A program made the translations under genes and the position numbers. This document shows, piece by piece, positions 1 through 8,967 of a stretch of DNA of 64,000 nucleotides (the first letter of the stretch is position 1; every line of letters starts with the position of its first letter). Below the pieces are notes generated by a model. That model was not told the DNA's origin and did no database searches. It saw only the letters and a list, made by a program, of their open reading frames with translations. Location: positions 1 through 64,000 of the forward strand of contig JAYUKX010000103.1 of assembly GCA_043764095.1 (NCBI GenBank), in the 5' to 3' direction. Source of the DNA: M3007 sp043764095. Its GTDB lineage: Bacteria; Bacteroidota; Bacteroidia; Chitinophagales; Saprospiraceae.

Positions 1-9
1 TATCTACTT

Positions 10-37
10 CTTACTTTTTTTAGCGAAAAAAAGTAAG
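10..37. repeat. Perfect 12-bp hairpin in non-coding leader
   Basis: Positions 10-21 and 26-37 are exact reverse complements around a 4-base loop (AGCG), with T-runs and A-runs in the arms. It could end transcription from either side. The rest of 1-310 holds no convincing gene: the open frame at 68-292 has low-complexity, basic, compositionally odd protein and no recognisable motif. Confidence 0.6.
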
Positions 38-310
38 CAAAAAACGCTTCGGCTGACGAAAAATGCGGTGCTTTTGCTCCCTCGCTCCGGCGGCGCCAAA
101 AAAAACTCGCCGAACGATCGAGCGGAGACTGCGCCTCGTGAATTTCGTTTGGCTCAAACACTTTTTGGCTTCATCCGCCTCCACTCAAGCAAAACCTGCA
201 TTTTTCTAAGGCCGGTTTTGCCACACTTGGGGTATTCTACTTCAATCCAAATTTCAAATTGTTTCACTAAAAATAAAAGTGTACGGTTGTAAATCATCAA
301 CATTAAAAAT

Positions 311-1009
311 ATGAACTATCAAATAATTGCCGACGAACAGGAGTTAACTCGTTTTATTGCTTTATTGCCCGATACCACACCTGATGAGTGCTATTACGTA
401 TCTCTGATGGCGCGCAACAAATGGATCAAAGGAACGGAAATACCGCCTATTGCCTCTCAAGTACAAATCAAAAGATTTAGTACGAGCAAGGGTTTATTGG
501 TTGAAAAACTGCGGCATTTGGAATGCGCTGAGGGTACCTATTTGAACAAAGGCATTGCTATACCACAGGAGGCACTGGGTGTGTATATTACAGTAAACCC
601 TCGCTCTTACCGACGGGCGGGGTTGCGTTTATTGAAGGATATAGCGGAGCATTTGGAAGAGGAGCAGGATTTCAATCCACACCAATTAGCTTTATCTGCA
701 CTACAGGTAACACCTTCGCGCAAGCATTGGTTCGATATTGATATGGACTTGGTGGAAGGCGAGGATCGTGCTACAATACAAGCATTTATCACTAGTATTT
801 TGGGTGATGTGGTTACTTATATTCATACCCGTGGCGGTATGCACTGCTTGGTGGAATTAAAAAAAATAACACCCGAAAGGGCAAAAAACTGGTACGTTCA
901 GATCAGTGAGCAACAACAATTCAAATCTGGATTTGATATGATCGGCGATAATTTAACGCCTTTGCCTGGGTGCGTGCAGGGTGGTTTTGTGCCATTTGTA
1001 GTGCGATAG
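311..1009 (+). CDS. Hypothetical protein with primase-polymerase (AEP)-like motifs
   Basis: This 232-residue protein is not firmly recognised. Its C-terminal half carries three motifs in the order expected of archaeo-eukaryotic primase (AEP) folds: FDIDMD at 141-146 (possible metal-binding D142 and D144), a glycine-rich strand with histidine, RGGMHCLV at 174-181 (H178, like the sxH nucleotide-binding motif), and a late hydrophobic-Asp, MIGD at 210-213, followed by TPLPG and a glycine turn. The first 130 residues have no familiar motif. It stands alone: no helicase, integrase or phage gene is adjacent, and the next gene belongs to a different transport locus. If the AEP reading is right it would bind nucleotides or make short primers. 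The match rests on motif spacing by eye, so it is an inference; an unrelated fold with chance motifs remains possible. The reading frame itself looks real because of its normal composition and length. Confidence 0.6.
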   Translation: MNYQIIADEQELTRFIALLPDTTPDECYYVSLMARNKWIKGTEIPPIASQVQIKRFSTSKGLLVEKLRHLECAEGTYLNKGIAIPQEALGVYITVNPRSYRRAGLRLLKDIAEHLEEEQDFNPHQLALSALQVTPSRKHWFDIDMDLVEGEDRATIQAFITSILGDVVTYIHTRGGMHCLVELKKITPERAKNWYVQISEQQQFKSGFDMIGDNLTPLPGCVQGGFVPFVVR

Positions 1010-1103
1010 GCTTTTATGAAACAAAACGTTATTATTCGACATAGCGAAAGCCAAAAAATTAAGTAAAATAAAACAATTCTCTACTTTTCTTGTAATGAAA
1101 CTG

Positions 1104-1111
1104 TAGGTTTG
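1104..1111 (+). promoter_or_regulatory. Possible -7 box (TAnnTTTG) ahead of sigma factor gene
   Basis: TAGGTTTG matches the Bacteroidota -7 consensus TAnnTTTG. It lies 53 bases before the sigma factor start codon in the 155-base gap. No clear -33 TTG at the usual spacing was found. Confidence 0.4.
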
Positions 1112-1164
1112 CAATTTATAGTTCGGATTCAAAGCATAATATCGTTTTCATTTCATCAAACAGG

Positions 1165-1707
1165 ATGCAACAGCAAAGTCAAAAAAAATTAGACGAAGTG
1201 GAGTTCGAGGGAATTTTCCTCCAACACTATCGATCGTTATTTACATTGGCTTTCAAAATGAGTGGCAACCGCGAACTAAGCAAAGATGTAATACAATCTC
1301 TGTTTTTGGAGCTTTGGGAAAATCGTCACCAAATGAATGATGTCACTTATTGGAATGCTTACCTACGCAAGTCCATTTACCGAAAAATGTTACACGAACT
1401 TAAACAAAAACACCTCACTAATCAGAATTTTGATCCTGAAAAGCACCTCCTATCTGATCCTTCCTATGAAGATTTACTGATACAACTACAAACAGAGGAA
1501 TCAACTCAAAAATCTATTCTGTTAGCCATTCAACAATTGCCAGATCAGGAAAGAGCCGTTTTAAATCTACGCTTTTTAGAAGGATTGAGTTATGAAGAAA
1601 TCGCTTCGAATACCGGTAAAAGCAAACAAACAATTTATAATCAAATATTTAATGCCTTAAAAAAACTAAGGCACTCCATAAGTATGTATGCCCTTCTATT
1701 TTATTAG
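1165..1707 (+). CDS. ECF RNA polymerase sigma-70 factor, FecI-like
   Basis: A 180-residue extracytoplasmic-function sigma factor. Region 2 (about 25-85) has the helix around LFTLAFKMSGNRELSKDV, and region 4 (about 120-175) has LPDQERAVLNLRFLEGLSYE and a helix-turn-helix ending in KQTIYNQIFNALKKL. There is no anti-sigma or extension domain fused. It is followed 143 bases later by a FecR gene and then a SusC with an STN domain, the classic arrangement in which substrate binding at the outer membrane relieves FecR and frees the sigma factor to transcribe the uptake genes. By that logic it should drive at least the SusC-SusD-lipoprotein group downstream. Which substrate triggers it cannot be told from the sequence. 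Confidence 0.93.
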   Translation: MQQQSQKKLDEVEFEGIFLQHYRSLFTLAFKMSGNRELSKDVIQSLFLELWENRHQMNDVTYWNAYLRKSIYRKMLHELKQKHLTNQNFDPEKHLLSDPSYEDLLIQLQTEESTQKSILLAIQQLPDQERAVLNLRFLEGLSYEEIASNTGKSKQTIYNQIFNALKKLRHSISMYALLFY

Positions 1708-1850
1708 GAGAGACAATACGATGGATAGATTGTAATACTTCTTAAAAAAAATTTAAAAAAAATATTTCCACCAATAGTAAATTCCTGTTGTCTAGTCCTC
1801 TATGATTTTAGAAAAAAGGTGTGACCTGATTTTCTATTCAATATTTTATA

Positions 1851-2828
1851 ATGGACAATAATAAAACCACGGTAGAATCACTTGCTGCCAATGAATATTT
1901 TCAGCAATACTGCTTATCACCAACAACTGAACACCAGCAATACTGGGACAATTGGCTAGTCGAAAATCCATTAGACCGTGCCACATTCGAGGTAGCAGCG
2001 CAGTTGGTTCAAAGCCTGAATGCTCAAATTTCGGAACAAGAAATCACCGAAGAATGGCATCGATTCCAGCAAAATCGGGATGCCATACAAGGTACGCAAT
2101 TCACAATATGGTCTTGGCGCAATGTTGCAAAAATAGCGGCAGCAATAGCCATTATTTTAGGTGCGGTATGGGGCTGGCAGTCGTTTTACCACTCCGATAC
2201 GCTTACTGCGATCCGAACAATTCATGGCCAAACCCAATCTTTTGCGCTTCCTGACGGTAGCAGAGTAGATTTGAACGCCAATTCGACGCTTCAATTTAGC
2301 GCAGACTTGACCAACAAATCACAACGTGAAGTATGGTTGGAAGGCGAGGCTTTTTTCGAAGTAGCACATGATACCTTACATCCCTTTATCGTTCATACGC
2401 AAAAAGGTGCAATTAGAGTGCTGGGTACTACATTTAACGTAGCACAGCGAAATGAAGACCTAGAAGTTACTTTGGTAGAGGGTAGTGTACAACTTTCTAT
2501 ACCCAATAACGCCAAAATCAATTTAAAACCGGGCGAACAGGCAACAGTACTGCACAATACGATTGACCTAAAAAAAGCCGATTTGGAAACCGAAATTGCT
2601 TGGAAAACAGGGTTGCTCGTCTTTAAAAATGCAACTATCCAAAGTATTATCACTCGCTTGGAGGCCGAATACAATTGGACAATAAAGGTTAAAAATAAAA
2701 ATATTCTCCAAAGAAAGGTCAACGCTTCAGTTGCTAGCAACAACCCAGAATTATTGCTAGATGCCTTGAGGGAGATCTATGAATTGAATATCCAAAAAAT
2801 ATCAGAAATGGAATACGAAATCAAGTAA
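1851..2828 (+). CDS. FecR-family anti-sigma factor
   Basis: A 325-residue inner-membrane regulator. Residues 1-85 form a cytoplasmic, helical, sigma-binding-like part with conserved tryptophans (QQYWDNWLVENP). One membrane segment lies at about 91-112 (AKIAAAIAIILGAVWGW). The periplasmic FecR domain follows (about 120-215; HGQTQSFALPDGSRVDLNAN, then GEAFFEVAHD), and the C-terminal 75 residues resemble the DUF4974/STN-like domain that contacts the transducer. It sits between the sigma factor and the STN-bearing SusC, so it most likely relays the outer-membrane signal to the FecI-like sigma factor. The family role is well established; the pairing is inferred from adjacency. Confidence 0.92.
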   Translation: MDNNKTTVESLAANEYFQQYCLSPTTEHQQYWDNWLVENPLDRATFEVAAQLVQSLNAQISEQEITEEWHRFQQNRDAIQGTQFTIWSWRNVAKIAAAIAIILGAVWGWQSFYHSDTLTAIRTIHGQTQSFALPDGSRVDLNANSTLQFSADLTNKSQREVWLEGEAFFEVAHDTLHPFIVHTQKGAIRVLGTTFNVAQRNEDLEVTLVEGSVQLSIPNNAKINLKPGEQATVLHNTIDLKKADLETEIAWKTGLLVFKNATIQSIITRLEAEYNWTIKVKNKNILQRKVNASVASNNPELLLDALREIYELNIQKISEMEYEIK

Positions 2829-2860
2829 AGCGCGTATTTACAGTCCTTAAATTTCTTTGT

Positions 2861-5800
2861 ATGAATCTAAAACATTACACTATCAGGCAGTTCTCGCCAC
2901 CTCTATTATTTTTTTGTGCTTGCTTTTTGTCCCTCTCTTTTGTAAAACTGAGGGCAGCACCGATCTACTTTAATGTACATGCGCAAGCCAATATTATTGC
3001 ACTTCCTGAAGCACTTGATCAGATCGCCCAAGTGTATAAGGTCAGTATTATTTATGATATTGGACAAATCGAAAAAGTAAGTGTAAAAAATTGGACGATG
3101 AGAAACAAGTCGGTAGAAGACGACTTGGAAAGCCTCCTCAAAGGGCAGCCTTTGACTTACAAAAAACTGAACGAGCAAACCTTTGTCATCAAACCTTCAA
3201 AAAAAGGGACACAAACCTCTGGCTCGTCACTTGAACAAACAGTTGCACCAGCATTACCAATACAAGTTGAAGAAACTATGCGCATCAGCGGGATAGTCGT
3301 AGAAGATCGCAATGATGAGCCGATGATAGGTGTACGTATTGTGGTAAAAGGCGATACAAAAGGGGTAATTACGGATGTCAACGGACGATTTGATCTGGAC
3401 ACAGAAAAAGGCAAGATTTTGGTTTTAAGTTATCTAGGTTTTAATGATAAAACTATCACGGTAAACCAAGCCGACATGGGTACGATTCGGATGGAAGAAA
3501 ACTCCAACCAGCTAAAAGAAATCGTGGTGATTGGTTATGGTAGCCAAAAACGGAGTGATTTGACTGGTGCCTTATCCTCTGTGAGCGAAAAAGAATTAAA
3601 GCAATTGCCCTCTACCGGCCTAGATCAAGCCCTACAAGGTCGTGCCGCAGGTGTTTATGTCACCCAAAACTCCGGTGCTCCTGGCGGTGGTGTTTCTATT
3701 CGGATACGCGGTATTGGTTCTACTTTGGCCGCCGAGCCTTTGTATGTGATCGACGGTGTTCCGGTGGTGAACGATAATCGTGGTACTTCCAATAATTTGA
3801 GTGAGCTGGATGGAGGCGGTCAATATTCTAACGCATTAAATACCATTAACCCAAACGATATTGAGTCCATTGAAATTTTAAAAGATGCTTCCGCTACTGC
3901 TATTTACGGTGCACGGGGTGCCAATGGTGTAGTTTTAATCACTACCAAACGCGGTACAAAAGGCCAATCCGATATTTCTTTTGACTACTACTATGGCACG
4001 CAGGAAATATCAAAAAAAGTCCCCGTAATGAATCTTCGCGAATATGCCGCGTATTATGGCGAGGTAGGCTTCCAAATCATTGAAGAGTTTGAACGCCCCG
4101 AACTTTTAGGCGAAGGAACAGACTGGCAAGATGCTGTATTCCGCCCTGCTCCAATGTCCAATTACCAAATCACAGCATCGGGAGGGACAGACCGAACTAA
4201 GTACGCATTATCTGTTGGCCTTAACCAAAAAGATGGTATTGTGGTAGGTTCTAATTTTACGCGAACTTCCGCTAAACTCAACTTAGACCACAGTTTCAAT
4301 AAAAGAGTACGACTGGGTAACAGCTTTTTGTTGAGCCGAACCCATGAACGCATTACGTTCAACGATAACAGTAGCGGCGTGGTTTATACAGCACTACTTA
4401 TGGTACCCAGTGCGCCAGTAACCAATTCAGATGGCTCTTTTGCTGGCCCATCTGAAGAGATAACACTTTCTTTTGACAATCCAGTTGCTCGGGCACTTGA
4501 AACAAATGACCAAAACACCAAAGTCCGTTCATTGGCCAATATTTATCTCGAAGTAGATTTGTTTCCGTGGTTGAAATACCGTACTGAATTTGGTACCGAC
4601 ATTGTGTATTCCAACCACAATACTTTTGTTCCATCTTTTGAACGAGGCAATTTTTTTGGGAAATCAGGTGTGCGGCGCAGTTTGAATAATTCGCTATTTT
4701 GGGTCAATAAACATTTGCTAACTTTCAATAAAACATTCGCTCAAAAGCATAGTGTGAATACGTTATTAGGCTATGAAACACAGGCTGGCAAATACGAATA
4801 TCTCTTTGCTTCCAGAGAAAATCTGCCTAATAACGAATTACAACAGTTGAACTTGGGCGATATTGGCCAACAACAAAATTCAGGTGGGGCAGGTCATTGG
4901 GCTTTATTGTCCTATTTTGGCCGTTTTAACTATGGTTTTTCCGACAAATATCAAGCAACAGGTACAGTACGGGTCGATGGTTCTTCACGGTTTGGCCCCA
5001 ACAACCGATACGGCGTATTCCCTTCAGCGGCAGTAGCTTGGCGTGTTTCCAGCGAACGTTTTTTAGAAGACATTAAATTTTTAAACAACTTAAAATTCCG
5101 TATTGGGGTTGGTGTTGTGGGTAACCAAGAGATTGGCCTTTACTCCTACAGTGCCAATATTCGATCGGTCAATGTGGCATTTGGTAATCAATTACTCACT
5201 GGATTTTCCCCTGACAATATCGCAAATCCTAATGTAAAATGGGAATCATCGTTCCAAACGAATTATGGTATGGACTTAGATTTGGTACATAACCGAATTA
5301 GTATTGTGGCCGATTATTATATAAAACAAGCACGCGGTATGCTGCTGCCTGCTTTGCTCCCCTCCACTGCAGGCTCTTTGAATCCGCCTTTTGTCAATAT
5401 CGGAGCCATAGAAAATAAAGGGCTAGAATTGACCCTAAATACCGTAAATACGAGAGGTAAATTGGATTGGCGTACCTCCTTAAACTATTCCAATAACAAA
5501 AATGCTGTGATTAGTCTTGGCTCAACGGGTAAATTGGTAGGATTGATCCAACGACTACCTGTTACACGCACAGAAGAAGGATTGCCCATTAGTTATTTCT
5601 ATGGTTACCAAACCGATGGTATTTTCCAATCGCAAGCAGAGGTGGACGAAAGCCCGTTTCAGGATGGTGGCACGCGTGCTGGCGATATTAAATTCAAAGA
5701 CCTCAACAAAGATGGGGTGGTCAACGATGCCGATCAAACCTATATTGGTAATCCAATGCCTGATTTTACGCTCAATTTGTCCAATAATTTTGAATACAGA

Positions 5801-6259
5801 GGTTTTGACCTGAGTGTGTTTTTTCAAGGGGTTTACGGTAACGAAATATTGAATCTGGTGCGTCGTGACATAGAAGGCATGGCAGGTTTAGCCAATCAAT
5901 CAGTCAATGTTGTGAACCGATACCGCACGCAACAACCGAGCACTACCCTACCGCGCGTTACAGGTACCGATCCTAATAATAATCGGCGTATTTCAGACCG
6001 CTTTATTGAAGATGGTTCTTTTATCCGTTTGAGAAACATTACGGTAGGATATAATTTTTCAAAATCCATGTTAAAACAAGCGAAGATCAAAAATTTACGG
6101 ATGTATGCCAGCACCCAAAATCTACACACATGGACTAAATACTCCGGTTACGATCCCGAAATCGGTTCTTATAACCAAAATCCATTGATCAATGGTGTTG
6201 AAAATGGGCGTTACCCTATTTCAAGGTCATACACCTTTGGTTTGAGCGTAATATTCTAA
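2861..6259 (+). CDS. SusC/RagA-type TonB-dependent outer-membrane transporter with STN domain
   Basis: At 1132 residues this is a full-length SusC-like transporter. After a signal sequence (about 1-33) comes an STN (secretin/TonB short N-terminal) domain at about 45-115, which in this family contacts a FecR. A carboxypeptidase-regulatory-like beta domain (about 143-215; starts ISGIVVEDRNDEPMIG) and the plug domain follow (VVIGYGSQKRSDLTGA; then DIESIEILKDASATAIYGAR, the SusC signature). The remaining 800 residues are a 22-strand barrel ending in the aromatic residues typical of outer-membrane proteins (TFGLSVIF). It imports a substrate captured by the SusD next to it, energised by TonB. The STN domain together with the adjacent FecI and FecR indicates ligand-induced control. 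No polysaccharide-degrading gene is nearby, so the cargo may be an oligosaccharide, glycopeptide or other nutrient. Confidence 0.95.
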   Translation: MNLKHYTIRQFSPPLLFFCACFLSLSFVKLRAAPIYFNVHAQANIIALPEALDQIAQVYKVSIIYDIGQIEKVSVKNWTMRNKSVEDDLESLLKGQPLTYKKLNEQTFVIKPSKKGTQTSGSSLEQTVAPALPIQVEETMRISGIVVEDRNDEPMIGVRIVVKGDTKGVITDVNGRFDLDTEKGKILVLSYLGFNDKTITVNQADMGTIRMEENSNQLKEIVVIGYGSQKRSDLTGALSSVSEKELKQLPSTGLDQALQGRAAGVYVTQNSGAPGGGVSIRIRGIGSTLAAEPLYVIDGVPVVNDNRGTSNNLSELDGGGQYSNALNTINPNDIESIEILKDASATAIYGARGANGVVLITTKRGTKGQSDISFDYYYGTQEISKKVPVMNLREYAAYYGEVGFQIIEEFERPELLGEGTDWQDAVFRPAPMSNYQITASGGTDRTKYALSVGLNQKDGIVVGSNFTRTSAKLNLDHSFNKRVRLGNSFLLSRTHERITFNDNSSGVVYTALLMVPSAPVTNSDGSFAGPSEEITLSFDNPVARALETNDQNTKVRSLANIYLEVDLFPWLKYRTEFGTDIVYSNHNTFVPSFERGNFFGKSGVRRSLNNSLFWVNKHLLTFNKTFAQKHSVNTLLGYETQAGKYEYLFASRENLPNNELQQLNLGDIGQQQNSGGAGHWALLSYFGRFNYGFSDKYQATGTVRVDGSSRFGPNNRYGVFPSAAVAWRVSSERFLEDIKFLNNLKFRIGVGVVGNQEIGLYSYSANIRSVNVAFGNQLLTGFSPDNIANPNVKWESSFQTNYGMDLDLVHNRISIVADYYIKQARGMLLPALLPSTAGSLNPPFVNIGAIENKGLELTLNTVNTRGKLDWRTSLNYSNNKNAVISLGSTGKLVGLIQRLPVTRTEEGLPISYFYGYQTDGIFQSQAEVDESPFQDGGTRAGDIKFKDLNKDGVVNDADQTYIGNPMPDFTLNLSNNFEYRGFDLSVFFQGVYGNEILNLVRRDIEGMAGLANQSVNVVNRYRTQQPSTTLPRVTGTDPNNNRRISDRFIEDGSFIRLRNITVGYNFSKSMLKQAKIKNLRMYASTQNLHTWTKYSGYDPEIGSYNQNPLINGVENGRYPISRSYTFGLSVIF

Positions 6260-6284
6260 TTTATCATTAAAAATTTAGTCACTT

Positions 6285-7766
6285 ATGAAACATATACTAA
6301 AGTTTACTTTTCCAATTTTGTTACTCTTTGCGGTATCTTGCAAAGATTTTCTTAACCGTGAGCCATTGGACCAACTAACGGAGGAGAGTTTTTACAAAAC
6401 AAAAAATGATGTTGAAAAAGCACTCATCGGCAATTATGTACCGATGCAAGATGTAGAGTGGAATGGTAAAGATTGGATGATTACCGAGGTTCCAACGGAC
6501 AATTCTGCCCCTGGTGGTACCGATCCCGATTTTACACCAATTGATAATTTTGCGGTGACACCCGATAATATTGTTGTGGCCAATTACTGGGCAATACATT
6601 ACCGACAGATAACGCTTTCCAATACCATTATTACAAAAGTTGCCCAAATGGATTTGGATCAAGGCACCAAAGATCCACTGACCGCAGAGGCGATGTTTCT
6701 ACGCGCAGTAGCCTATTTTGATTTAGTTCGTATTTATGGGGCAGTGCCGTTGATTACCGAGCCGCCCGTATTTGGCGACGATTTATTTTATCCTAGATCT
6801 CCAGTGGATGATGTGTATGCTTTGATTATTTCCGACTTTGATTTTGCATCCAAACATTTACCTAAAGTATGGTCGGGGCTCAGCGAGGGGCGCGCCACTA
6901 AAGGTGCAGCATTGGCTTATTTGTCCAAAATTTATTTGACCCGCCGCGAATATGTAAAGGCCCGAGATGCGGCACAATTGGTCATTGCCTCAGGTGTCTA
7001 TGATTTACTACCCGACTATGGTGACAATTTTGAATTGGGCACTGCGGATAATTCTAAAGAAGCCATTTTTCAGGTGCAGTTTACAGGCTGTGGCCCTTTT
7101 GGTACAGGCAATTCGCGACAAGCCTTTTTTGCGCCTTGGGGTGAAGGCATTACAAAAGACCGCGATGGCTGGGGTTCACAAATACCCACAAGCCCGATCC
7201 TAAACAATCCGAATACAACCATTGTAGATGCTTTTGAAGCAGGTGATTTGCGCAAATATTACACCGTAATGACTGCCGGAAAACACTATCCTACCATCAA
7301 TCCTGGCGATGGCGGATACACTTATCCCGCAGCAGGCGCATCTGCTAGTGCTGCTAATATCAAAAAATTCGTGGTAGGAAGTGGCCCCAATATTTGCTTT
7401 ATGAGTACCCCTCTAAATTCGAGTCTAGTCCGATACTCGGATGTACTGCTGAACTATGCCGAAGCCTTAATGGAAATTGGCGGCGGTGTTACCTCCAACC
7501 CATTAGCCTTGGATGCCTTTAATAAAGTACACCAAAGAGCGGGTTTGCCGCCGCTCACCGAAATAGACCGAGAAATAATGCTCCATGAACGCAGGGTAGA
7601 ATTTGCCTTTGAAGGACACCGGTGGTTCGATCTTTTGCGTTCGGGCAAAGCCATAGAAACCATGTTATTGCATGGAAAAAACATTAATTTGTACAACTTG
7701 CTTTTTCCTATTCCAGCAGGTGAAATGCAGATAAATTCAAAATTGGTACAAAATCCGGGATACTAA
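6285..7766 (+). CDS. SusD/RagB-family nutrient-binding lipoprotein
   Basis: A 493-residue outer-membrane lipoprotein with a lipobox near its N terminus (LLLFAVSCKDFLNREP, Cys at 19). It has the SusD TPR-like helices in the middle (AEAMFLRAVAYFDLVRIYGA) and the C-terminal signature found in nearly all members (EVLMHERRVEF-type segment, seen as IMLHERRVEFAFEGHRWFDL), ending with LVQNPGY. It starts 25 bases after the SusC stop, so the two are co-transcribed. It forms the lid over the SusC barrel and binds the substrate at the cell surface. The ligand cannot be predicted from sequence alone. Confidence 0.95.
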   Translation: MKHILKFTFPILLLFAVSCKDFLNREPLDQLTEESFYKTKNDVEKALIGNYVPMQDVEWNGKDWMITEVPTDNSAPGGTDPDFTPIDNFAVTPDNIVVANYWAIHYRQITLSNTIITKVAQMDLDQGTKDPLTAEAMFLRAVAYFDLVRIYGAVPLITEPPVFGDDLFYPRSPVDDVYALIISDFDFASKHLPKVWSGLSEGRATKGAALAYLSKIYLTRREYVKARDAAQLVIASGVYDLLPDYGDNFELGTADNSKEAIFQVQFTGCGPFGTGNSRQAFFAPWGEGITKDRDGWGSQIPTSPILNNPNTTIVDAFEAGDLRKYYTVMTAGKHYPTINPGDGGYTYPAAGASASAANIKKFVVGSGPNICFMSTPLNSSLVRYSDVLLNYAEALMEIGGGVTSNPLALDAFNKVHQRAGLPPLTEIDREIMLHERRVEFAFEGHRWFDLLRSGKAIETMLLHGKNINLYNLLFPIPAGEMQINSKLVQNPGY

Positions 7767-7832
7767 AACGTATGTAAACGTGCTGCTCTGATGCTATATC
7801 GGAGCGATGCATTGAAAAAAAATATATTATTT

Positions 7833-8939
7833 ATGAAATCTGTAAATTTATTCTTTATTTTTTGTTTTGCGGTGCTCATTATTGGTTGCCGCAAAAAAAC
7901 TGACGCGCCTATTTTACTGAATATTAGCCCTGTTTTTGGACCAGAGGGCACTTTGGTTACGATAGAAGGGAGTAATTTGGCTAATATTAAGGATATTACC
8001 TTTAGCGGCCAGATCATCAATTTTAACCGTGCATACAATTCTGATAATGCGTTACTCCTACGGATTCCGGAGAGCGTGCCCGTAGGCGAGCATGAAGTAG
8101 TCATTACCACTGAAGGCGGGTCTTTTGTGACCAATTTCAAGGTAACACTAGAACCACCAGAAATTTATAAAGTATTGCCAGAATCTGCTGCCCCAGGCGA
8201 GACGATTACTATTTATGGCAAGAATTTTTTTGAACCTTTAGAGGTATTTTTCTTCGATAGTATCAAAGCCAATATTGTGGCTACGGACGAAGATTCCATT
8301 ATTCGGGTTACTGTCCCTGATGGTACTAAAAAAGGTAAAATAACGGTGGTCTCTAATGGGCAGGATACTATTTCGCCCATTGATTTTTATCTTCAAAATA
8401 CGATTTGGGTCAATAATTTTGATGGAAAAGGCCTTCGCGCAGAGACCAATAAATGGATTTTTGTGGGCACGATCAATCAAACCGCCCAAAATGCTGTACA
8501 AAACGCCAACCCTACGCCAATTGACAATAATTTTCTAAAACTCAGTGGGAAAGACAACCTCAATATCGCTTGGGTAGGTGGCGCACAGAGTAATTTTGGC
8601 TTCCCCGGCGACACATTCGAGACCTACGGCATTACATCAACACCAGAGAATACGCTATTACAAATGGACATTAATAATAACGGTAAGGACAAGACTTATA
8701 TCATCCTTATCTTATTAGAAAAAAATGGCTCCAACAACGATTTTACGTATAAAATTCCCGTGAATTGGAGCGGCTGGAAGGCTGTCTCTGTTCCGCTCAA
8801 CCGCTTTAAGGATTTGAACGGATTACCCGTTGATCCTACAAAGGTAAAAGTAGTCAAAATCCACTTAATTGACGAAGAAACAAGCGGTAACACGCTCGAA
8901 GTCAATGTGGATAATATCCGTTTTTTAGAAATTTTTTAA
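7833..8939 (+). CDS. IPT/TIG-domain surface lipoprotein (SusE/F-position glycan-binding type)
   Basis: I place the start at 7833, not at the earlier in-frame ATG at 7791, because MKSVNLFFIFCFAVLIIGCR is an ordinary lipoprotein signal with Cys at 19. The mature protein (about 349 residues) has two IPT/TIG immunoglobulin-like repeats (ILNISPVFGPEGTLVTIEGS and IYKVLPESAAPGETITIYGK, roughly 29-110 and 112-190). A C-terminal beta-sandwich of about 170 residues looks like a carbohydrate-binding module (ends VNVDNIRFLEIF). Its position directly after SusD is that of surface glycan-binding proteins in Bacteroidota uptake loci, so it probably helps hold the substrate. The exact ligand and the assignment of the C-terminal domain are inference. 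Confidence 0.85.
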   Translation: MKSVNLFFIFCFAVLIIGCRKKTDAPILLNISPVFGPEGTLVTIEGSNLANIKDITFSGQIINFNRAYNSDNALLLRIPESVPVGEHEVVITTEGGSFVTNFKVTLEPPEIYKVLPESAAPGETITIYGKNFFEPLEVFFFDSIKANIVATDEDSIIRVTVPDGTKKGKITVVSNGQDTISPIDFYLQNTIWVNNFDGKGLRAETNKWIFVGTINQTAQNAVQNANPTPIDNNFLKLSGKDNLNIAWVGGAQSNFGFPGDTFETYGITSTPENTLLQMDINNNGKDKTYIILILLEKNGSNNDFTYKIPVNWSGWKAVSVPLNRFKDLNGLPVDPTKVKVVKIHLIDEETSGNTLEVNVDNIRFLEIF

Positions 8940-8967
8940 ATCTATATCACTTACTTTCTCTTTATTT

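Noticed and set aside
68..292. Open frame of 74 codons at the window start
   Set aside because: Low-complexity basic protein with no motif, no promoter box close to it, and next to a repeat hairpin; more likely chance.
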